Below, piece after piece: positions 1-3,897 of a DNA stretch of 5,292 bases. Under the pieces are notes generated by a model. The model was not told the origin of the DNA, made no database searches, and saw only the letters and a list, made by a program, of their open reading frames with translations. The stretch comes from an uncultured Collinsella sp. (GTDB lineage Bacteria > Actinomycetota > Coriobacteriia > Coriobacteriales > Coriobacteriaceae): contig UROR01000131.1 in NCBI GenBank assembly GCA_900549535.1, positions 1 through 5,292 of the forward strand, written 5' to 3'. Each line of letters starts with the position of its first letter. Position 1 is the first letter of the stretch. Made by a program: the position numbers and the translations under genes.

Positions 1-709
1 AAACCACGGGGGCGGCCACCACAGGGGCCCCGCGGCCGCCGTTGGCAAAGAAGGCGCCCGGTTTCATCGCGGCGAAGAACTCGGCGTTCGCCAGGCCGCG
101 GGTCTCGGGTGTGCTGGGCATAAAGGATGCGACGATGTCAGCCTCGGCCAGGCGCTCGGACAGGGCATCCATACCGTCCATGTCCTCAAACACAATGGGG
201 TAGACGAGCGGGTGGCGCTTGATGCCGCGGACGTGCGCACCCATGTTGCGGCAGAGCGTGGCAAAGTGGCCGCCAATGTCGCCCGCGCCCAGCACCAGCA
301 CATTGGCGTTTTTGAGCGAGGTGACCGGCCCCAAATCCTCCCAGCGATGCTCGCGCTGCAGGTCCTGGTAGCCGGGCAGGCGCTTCATCATGGAAAGGAC
401 CATGGCAAACATGTGCTCGCTCACGGCCTGACCGTAGGCGCCGATCGAGCAAGACAGCTTGGCTTCAGCCGGCACGGTGCCGGCGGCCAAGTAATCGTCA
501 TAGCCGGCGGTCTGCAATTGCAACAGCTGGAGATGCTCGCATGCGGTAAGCAAGGCAGGGTCTATGTTGCCCAAGATCACGTCGGCATCGGCGACCTGCT
601 CGTGCGTGGCGGCGTCGGCGCTCGTGTAGATAAAGTCCTCGCCCGGAGCACTCGACTCAAGAATTGCGCGATGGCGGTCATTGACGGGCAGCAAAACCAG
701 GATGTTCAC
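1..709 (-). CDS. D-isomer-specific 2-hydroxyacid dehydrogenase, C-terminus cut by window edge
   Basis: This encodes the first 236 residues of an NAD(P)-dependent D-2-hydroxyacid dehydrogenase, a cytosolic enzyme family that interconverts 2-oxoacids and D-2-hydroxyacids. Visible marks are the substrate-domain start MNILVLLP, the hinge segment AVSEHMFAMVL (residues 95-105), the Rossmann dinucleotide loop GAGDIG (141-146), and the segment MKPGAFFANGGRG. Arg226 in that segment matches the family's catalytic arginine. The catalytic Glu and His would lie beyond the left edge, since the family is usually about 310-330 residues. The start is a GTG at 707-709, with GGAGAGG seven bases upstream. The substrate cannot be read from the sequence. 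It could be a phosphoglycerate-, lactate- or glyoxylate-type member, so no gene symbol is given. The gene has its own leader and is separated from map by that gene's terminator. Confidence 0.88.
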   Translation of the reverse strand, partial: MNILVLLPVNDRHRAILESSAPGEDFIYTSADAATHEQVADADVILGNIDPALLTACEHLQLLQLQTAGYDDYLAAGTVPAEAKLSCSIGAYGQAVSEHMFAMVLSMMKRLPGYQDLQREHRWEDLGPVTSLKNANVLVLGAGDIGGHFATLCRNMGAHVRGIKRHPLVYPIVFEDMDGMDALSERLAEADIVASFMPSTPETRGLANAEFFAAMKPGAFFANGGRGAPVVAAPVV

Positions 710-716
710 TAGCGGT

Positions 717-723
717 CCTCTCC
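717..723 (-). promoter_or_regulatory. Ribosome binding site that fixes the GTG start of the dehydrogenase
   Basis: The minus strand reads GGAGAGG seven bases before GTG at 707-709. The family's N-terminal strand begins directly at that codon (MNILVLLP), so the GTG start is preferred over any internal ATG. Confidence 0.7.
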
Positions 724-731
724 GCTCGACT

Positions 732-760
732 TGCCAAAAAGGGACAGGTTTATTTTGGCA
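732..760 (-). repeat. 8-bp perfect inverted repeat in the dehydrogenase leader or promoter
   Basis: TGCCAAAA at 732-739 and TTTTGGCA at 753-760 are perfect inverted arms around a 13-base centre. A short direct repeat, CAGGTTTAT (745-753) and CAGGTTTTAT (759-768), overlaps it. The site lies 23 bases or more upstream of the GTG start. It could be an operator, a leader hairpin or part of a dispersed palindromic repeat. I see no convincing -35/-10 pair nearby. Confidence 0.45.
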
Positions 761-776
761 GGTTTTATCAGGCAAA

Positions 777-830
777 ACGTTTAAATAAAACGCCGGATGC
801 AAGACGAGCGTGCCCGTCAGCATCCGGCGT
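777..830 (-). terminator. Rho-independent terminator of map
   Basis: On the minus strand an 11-bp perfect GC-rich stem (arms 820-830 and 790-800, ACGCCGGATGC) encloses a 19-base loop. The loop can form a further 4-bp GACG/CGTC stem. The stem is followed at once by TTTATTTAAA. It starts nine bases past the map stop codon, so it should end the map transcript and insulate the dehydrogenase gene. Confidence 0.85.
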
Positions 831-838
831 ATCCACGG

Positions 839-1726
839 CTACCAGCTCAGCAGCTCGTAACCATCCTCGGTCACCACGAGTTGTACCTCGCACTGGGCCG
901 AATCGCTACCGTCCTTGGTGCGCACGCACCAGCCATCGCCCTTGCTGATCTTAATGTCGGGCGCTCCGGCGTTGACCATGGGCTCGATGGTAAAGACCAT
1001 GCCCGGAGCCATGATGGTGTCCACATCGGGCGCCTCGGTGGTAAAGCCCACAAACGGGTCCTCGTGGAACTCCTTACCGATGCCGTGTCCACCGTACTCG
1101 CGCACCACGCTAAAGCCGGCGTCCTCGACCGTCTTTTGCACGGCCTCGGCCATCACGGACAACGGCAGCCATGGCTTGACGGCTGTCAGGCCCGCCTCCA
1201 CGCTGGCGCGGGTGACGTCGACCAGGCGCTGGCGCTCGGCCGAGACCTCGCCGATACAGAACATGCGGCTCGAGTCGCTAAAGTAACCGTCCAGGATCGT
1301 GGAGCAGTCCACGTTGATGATGTCGCCCTCGTGCAGCACATCCGCATCGCAGGGGATACCGTGGCAGACGACGTCGTTGATCGAGGTGCACACGCTCTTG
1401 GGATAGCCCTCGTAGTTGAGGTCGGCCGGCGTGCCGCCGTGCTCAACGGTGTAGTCGTAGATCATCTGGTCGATCTGGTTGGTGGTCATGCCCGCGGCGA
1501 TGTGTTCGCCTACGTAATCGAGCACGCCCACGTTGATAGCGGCCGAGCGCTTGATGCCCTCGATATCGGCGGGTGTCTTGTAGAGCGTGCGAGGCAGAAC
1601 CTCCCAGCCCTCTTCCCACAAGCGCTCGAGGCGCTCATCAAAGGCGCTATGGCATTTCTTGTATTTCTTGCCGCTGCCGCACCAGCAAGCGTCGTTGCGG
1701 CCAGGCACGGGTCCTTTGTCATACAT
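839..1726 (-). CDS. map: Type I methionine aminopeptidase with N-terminal SEC-C zinc motif
   Basis: This 295-residue protein removes the initiator methionine from nascent proteins in the cytosol. Residues 10-26 form a SEC-C motif with ligands Cys14, Cys16, Cys25 and His26. Residues about 45-295 are the pita-bread peptidase domain. The five dimetal ligands of the family are all present: Asp140 (NVDC), Asp151 (FSDSS), His214 (GGHGIG), Glu248 (FTIEPM) and Glu280 (AQCEVQ). The substrate-side histidines His122 (CHGIP) and His221 (FHEDP) are present too. The usual EHT after the last ligand is EVQ here. The start ATG at 1724-1726 has AAAGGAAG six bases upstream, and the SEC-C motif confirms that the N-terminus belongs to the protein. 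SEC-C extensions are known on some bacterial type I enzymes, and a ribosome-tethering role is an inference. The gene is probably monocistronic, with a terminator just downstream. Confidence 0.96.
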   Translation of the reverse strand: MYDKGPVPGRNDACWCGSGKKYKKCHSAFDERLERLWEEGWEVLPRTLYKTPADIEGIKRSAAINVGVLDYVGEHIAAGMTTNQIDQMIYDYTVEHGGTPADLNYEGYPKSVCTSINDVVCHGIPCDADVLHEGDIINVDCSTILDGYFSDSSRMFCIGEVSAERQRLVDVTRASVEAGLTAVKPWLPLSVMAEAVQKTVEDAGFSVVREYGGHGIGKEFHEDPFVGFTTEAPDVDTIMAPGMVFTIEPMVNAGAPDIKISKGDGWCVRTKDGSDSAQCEVQLVVTEDGYELLSW

Positions 1727-1751
1727 GGCTAACTTCCTTTCATCCGCAGCT

Positions 1752-1757
1752 AGTATA
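1752..1757 (-). promoter_or_regulatory. map: Candidate -10 element for map
   Basis: The minus strand reads TATACT, five of six matches to TATAAT, 25 bases upstream of the map ATG. This would give a short leader of about 18 bases that still holds the ribosome binding site. The matching -35 position (about 1775-1780) is poor, so this is tentative. It would fall at the edge of the palindromic element. Confidence 0.35.
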
Positions 1758-1770
1758 GCCCACCCACGCG

Positions 1771-1851
1771 TCCATAAAAGTTGCGGTGATATAGTTCCGA
1801 TTTAAGCGGTTTAACAGCATAAATAGGAACTATATCACCGCAACTGATGGA
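1771..1851. repeat. Long imperfect palindrome with 20-bp perfect arms between the radical SAM gene and map
   Basis: The arms at 1779-1798 and 1826-1845 are perfectly complementary over 20 bp (AGTTGCGGTG... against ...CACCGCAACT). Inside, after one G/A mismatch, ATTTA (1800-1804) pairs with TAAAT (1820-1824), leaving a 15-base loop. Outside, beyond a small internal loop, TCCAT (1771-1775) pairs with ATGGA (1847-1851). About 30 base pairs therefore form one hairpin across 81 bases. On the minus strand the 20-bp stem is followed by TTTTATGG when the last arm base is counted. It could serve as a weak terminator of the radical SAM gene, but the T-run is short and the stem is far longer than needed. 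A miniature palindromic repeat (MITE or REP-like) is the main alternative. Confidence 0.8.
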
Positions 1852-1886
1852 GCGGGATGGCGGGCACTAGCTGCTGCGTGGTTTTG

Positions 1887-2663
1887 CTAGTAGCTCACCT
1901 GGCAAGGGATGCCGAGGACGCGCACGCGCGCAGCAATGGCGTCGAGCACCTCGGGCGCCGCTTTGGCAAGGCCGGCGACCGGTGTCTCGCGCGCTACCGT
2001 GTAGATGGTCGCTTCTTGTGGGCGAATGCGCTCAAGCGCCGCGAGCCAGGGGGCAACGTACTCCTCGCCGGTGTTGTCGATGAGCTTGCCCTGATACTCG
2101 CCGGTCAAAAAGATCGTCTGGATAATAACGTGACCGTCAAAGCTTGCGAACGTTTCGATCTGGTGCTCGACGTCGTAGGGGCCAACAGGCTGGTCGAGCA
2201 GCTGGATAAACGTCGGGTCGACGGTATCGAGCTTGAGGATGTTGTCGTCGACCATCATGAGCGCGTCGTGCACCTGGGGGCGGTCGGCGCGCGTGCCGTT
2301 GGAGAGCACGGCGATCTTGGAGTTTGGGGCAAGCTCGTCGCGCAACGCGACGGCGCCGGCGATGGCCTGCGGAAACTCCGGTGCGGCAGTGGGCTCGCCG
2401 TTGCCTGCGAAGGTGATCACATCGGGGAGCTCGCCCTCGGCTGCCATCTCGCGCAGCTTTGCCTCGAGCGCGTCGAGTACCACGGCAGCTGTGTTGTACG
2501 GCTCATGACAGGGGCGCTCGGCGTTGAGGCCGTTTTCGCAGTAAATGCAGTCGAACGTGCAGATTTTGCCGCTGGCCGGCATCATGTTGACGCCGAGCGA
2601 GAGACCAAGGCGACGGCTGCGAACGGGCCCAAAGATGGGGCTGGCATTCAAAAACGTAGACAT
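1887..2663 (-). CDS. Radical SAM protein of the COG0731 type
   Basis: This 258-residue protein carries the radical SAM cluster motif CTFDCIYC, with Cys35, Cys39 and Cys42 binding a 4Fe-4S cluster used to cleave S-adenosylmethionine. The preceding segment IFGPVRSRRLGLSLGVN (residues 10-26) is typical of COG0731 Fe-S oxidoreductases, a family related to tRNA-wybutosine-type enzymes. FAGNGEPT (85-92) is the SAM amine-binding GGE-type motif, followed by a second-strand LSNGT (120-124) and LKLDTVD (143-149). No extra cysteine cluster for auxiliary clusters is evident in the C-terminus. The start is the second of two close ATGs (2661-2663), chosen because GAGGAG sits nine bases upstream of it but only three before the first ATG. 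The reading frame stays open far upstream, into the hydrolase gene, but nothing supports translation there. The substrate is unknown. Confidence 0.9.
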   Translation of the reverse strand: MSTFLNASPIFGPVRSRRLGLSLGVNMMPASGKICTFDCIYCENGLNAERPCHEPYNTAAVVLDALEAKLREMAAEGELPDVITFAGNGEPTAAPEFPQAIAGAVALRDELAPNSKIAVLSNGTRADRPQVHDALMMVDDNILKLDTVDPTFIQLLDQPVGPYDVEHQIETFASFDGHVIIQTIFLTGEYQGKLIDNTGEEYVAPWLAALERIRPQEATIYTVARETPVAGLAKAAPEVLDAIAARVRVLGIPCQVSY

Positions 2664-2672
2664 AGGCATATG

Positions 2673-2678
2673 CTCCTC
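2673..2678 (-). promoter_or_regulatory. Ribosome binding site deciding the radical SAM start
   Basis: GAGGAG on the minus strand lies three bases from ATG at 2667-2669 and nine bases from ATG at 2661-2663. The normal spacing favours the latter. The choice changes the protein by only two residues (Met-Pro). Confidence 0.65.
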
Positions 2679-2711
2679 AAGACAATTGTGCCTAAGCATA
2701 GCATCGGCTCC

Positions 2712-2736
2712 AAAGCAAGGTGCGGGCTCTTGCTTT
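2712..2736 (-). repeat. 8-bp perfect inverted repeat in the radical SAM leader
   Basis: AAAGCAAG (2712-2719) and CTTGCTTT (2729-2736) flank a nine-base centre. The repeat lies about 49-73 bases upstream of the radical SAM start in the divergent region. It could be a leader hairpin or an operator. In the plus direction a T6 run begins 13 bases later, too far for a standard terminator, and no plus-strand gene ends here. Confidence 0.4.
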
Positions 2737-2799
2737 ACAAGTTTCGTTTTTTCACGTCGCTCATTATGCCGTGCCATGAAAAGCCTCGGGTCGGGTAAA

Positions 2800-2813
2800 G
2801 TTAATCTGTTAAC
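2800..2813. promoter_or_regulatory. Small dyad GTTAA-N4-TTAAC in the divergent intergenic region
   Basis: GTTAA (2800-2804) and TTAAC (2809-2813) are perfect inverted arms four bases apart, in the 225-base gap between the divergent radical SAM and hydrolase genes. Such a dyad could be an operator for either gene, but short AT dyads also arise by chance. I found no convincing -35/-10 pair for either gene in this gap. Confidence 0.25.
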
Positions 2814-2888
2814 AAGGCGTAAGGCAATGCGGGTCCATCCAACCGCACTGACGTGCAACTGGATGAGCATTGATGATGGGGGCGCAAC

Positions 2889-3686
2889 ATGGATTTTACG
2901 GTAGAGAATGCGGGCACCACGATTGCCTGTCGCGAATATGCCGGCTCGGATGTGTCGCCTGATACTCCTGCCTTGGTGTGCGTGCACGGCGCTTGTGTCG
3001 ACGGCACATTTTTTGACGGTATCGCTTGTGAGCTCAGTCGCAACTACCGCGTAATTGCCTACGACCGCCGCGGCTGTGGTGGCAGCAGCGAAGCGGCAGA
3101 CGGCAGCTATGATCTTGCCGCTCAGGCCGCCGACCTGCAAGCCGTGATCGAACACGTTGGCGCTCCGACAAATGTGCTTGCGCACAGCGCCGGTACGTTG
3201 GTGGCGCTGGAGCTTCTTCGCACCGAACCCCATCTCGTCGCCCGTGCGATTCTGCATGAGCCGGCTGTGTCGGCCGAAGGCGTCGGCATGGGCGCAGCTC
3301 CGGTTTTGCTCGATATGATTGCGGCTGGAAAGGTTTCAAGGGCGCTCCGGCTTTTCTTGGGAGCCCTTGGCGACTTGGACCCCGAGGCTCCCGGGACGAC
3401 CGAAGCGGAAGTCAAACATGCCCTGCGCAATGGTCGTTGCTTTATGGCGAACGAATATGGAACAAATATGACTTACGTTCCCAATTGGGATAGTGTCTGC
3501 GCATCGAAGTCCGTTGCTGCTGTGCTTCTCGGCGAGCTTTCGCTCGGTACGCCCCGCGAGGCTGGTACGCGAGCGGCTGCCGAATATCTCGATTGCCCCC
3601 TTGTGACGATCCCGGGCGCGCATAACGGTTTGCGCGATCGCCCCGTTACGGCGGCAAACGCCGTTCGCGACGTCTTGGAGCGTTAG
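2889..3686 (+). CDS. Alpha/beta hydrolase of unknown substrate
   Basis: This 265-residue single-domain protein has the alpha/beta hydrolase layout. The oxyanion-side VHGAC is at residues 32-36 and the conserved turn AYDRRGCGGSS at 57-67. The nucleophile elbow is AHSAG with Ser100 as nucleophile, followed by ILHEP (121-125). A cap region spans roughly 130-200. The strand-6 turn LLGELS is at 213-218, and PGAHNG carries the likely catalytic His245. The elbow has Ala where the family usually has Gly (GxSxG). The usual acid position after the GELS turn is Ser218, so the catalytic acid is not obvious. No signal peptide or membrane segment is seen, so it is probably cytosolic. The start ATG has GGGGG seven bases upstream. 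It is divergent from the radical SAM gene and shows no operon partner. An esterase, thioesterase or C-C hydrolase is possible. Confidence 0.88.
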   Translation: MDFTVENAGTTIACREYAGSDVSPDTPALVCVHGACVDGTFFDGIACELSRNYRVIAYDRRGCGGSSEAADGSYDLAAQAADLQAVIEHVGAPTNVLAHSAGTLVALELLRTEPHLVARAILHEPAVSAEGVGMGAAPVLLDMIAAGKVSRALRLFLGALGDLDPEAPGTTEAEVKHALRNGRCFMANEYGTNMTYVPNWDSVCASKSVAAVLLGELSLGTPREAGTRAAAEYLDCPLVTIPGAHNGLRDRPVTAANAVRDVLER

Positions 3687-3782
3687 CACGCTCGATGACC
3701 TGCGGGGAGAGGGGCTGTTAGCGTTTCGTCATTGTTAACGAATGCGCCCATAACCGCGCGCCCGCGGCTCCATTACCGCCGT

Positions 3783-3811
3783 TTGTCAGGTCATAAAAAT
3801 GTAACGATAAT
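3783..3811 (+). promoter_or_regulatory. Sigma70-type promoter for the signalling gene
   Basis: TTGTCA (3783-3788, five of six to TTGACA) and GATAAT (3806-3811, five of six to TATAAT) are separated by exactly 17 bases. Transcription would begin near 3818, giving a leader of about 80 bases before the ATG at 3898. This is the best promoter match I found in the window. The rest of the 211-base gap (3687-3897) shows no clear terminator for the hydrolase gene. Confidence 0.65.
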
Positions 3812-3884
3812 CGCGCGTTTGCCTTCAGCTGTTAGATGTTACCCTTGTACCAATTGATATGCACCGTTGCCGTGCGTAACGATA
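3801..3884 (+). repeat. Direct repeat GTAACGATA at the promoter and at the ribosome binding site
   Basis: GTAACGATA occurs at 3801-3809, overlapping the -10 hexamer, and again at 3876-3884, touching the Shine-Dalgarno sequence. The core TAACGA occurs a third time at 3736-3741. The start-to-start spacings of the core are 66 and 75 bases. These could be sites for a regulator, or chance. Confidence 0.3.
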
Positions 3885-3897
3885 GGAAGGGCCCCAT

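Noticed and set aside
790..830. Resemblance of the GCCGGATGC...GCATCCGGC hairpin to enterobacterial REP elements.
   Set aside because: The stem sits nine bases after the map stop codon and is followed by a T-rich tract, so a Rho-independent terminator explains it fully.
797..1732. A 311-residue open frame on the plus strand, antisense to map.
   Set aside because: It mirrors map almost exactly and reads as low-complexity His/Val/Ala-rich protein without a recognisable domain. Long antisense frames are expected in high-GC genes.
2809..2837. TTAACA considered as a -35 box for the hydrolase gene.
   Set aside because: At 16-18 bases downstream there is only GC-rich sequence with no -10-like hexamer.
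2664..3257. Upstream extension of the radical SAM reading frame (open back to 3257 on the minus strand, 456 residues in total).
   Set aside because: The extension overlaps the hydrolase gene on the opposite strand, has no family-like sequence, and a good ribosome binding site sits right before the family's normal N-terminus at 2663.
3678..3693. Hairpin GAGCG-N6-CGCTC spanning the hydrolase stop codon.
   Set aside because: It is short, has no T-run, and part of it is coding sequence, so chance is the simplest explanation.
3754..3767. GC-rich hairpin CCGCG-N4-CGCGG after the hydrolase gene, considered as its terminator.
   Set aside because: The stem is only 5 bp and no T-run follows, so termination is not supported.
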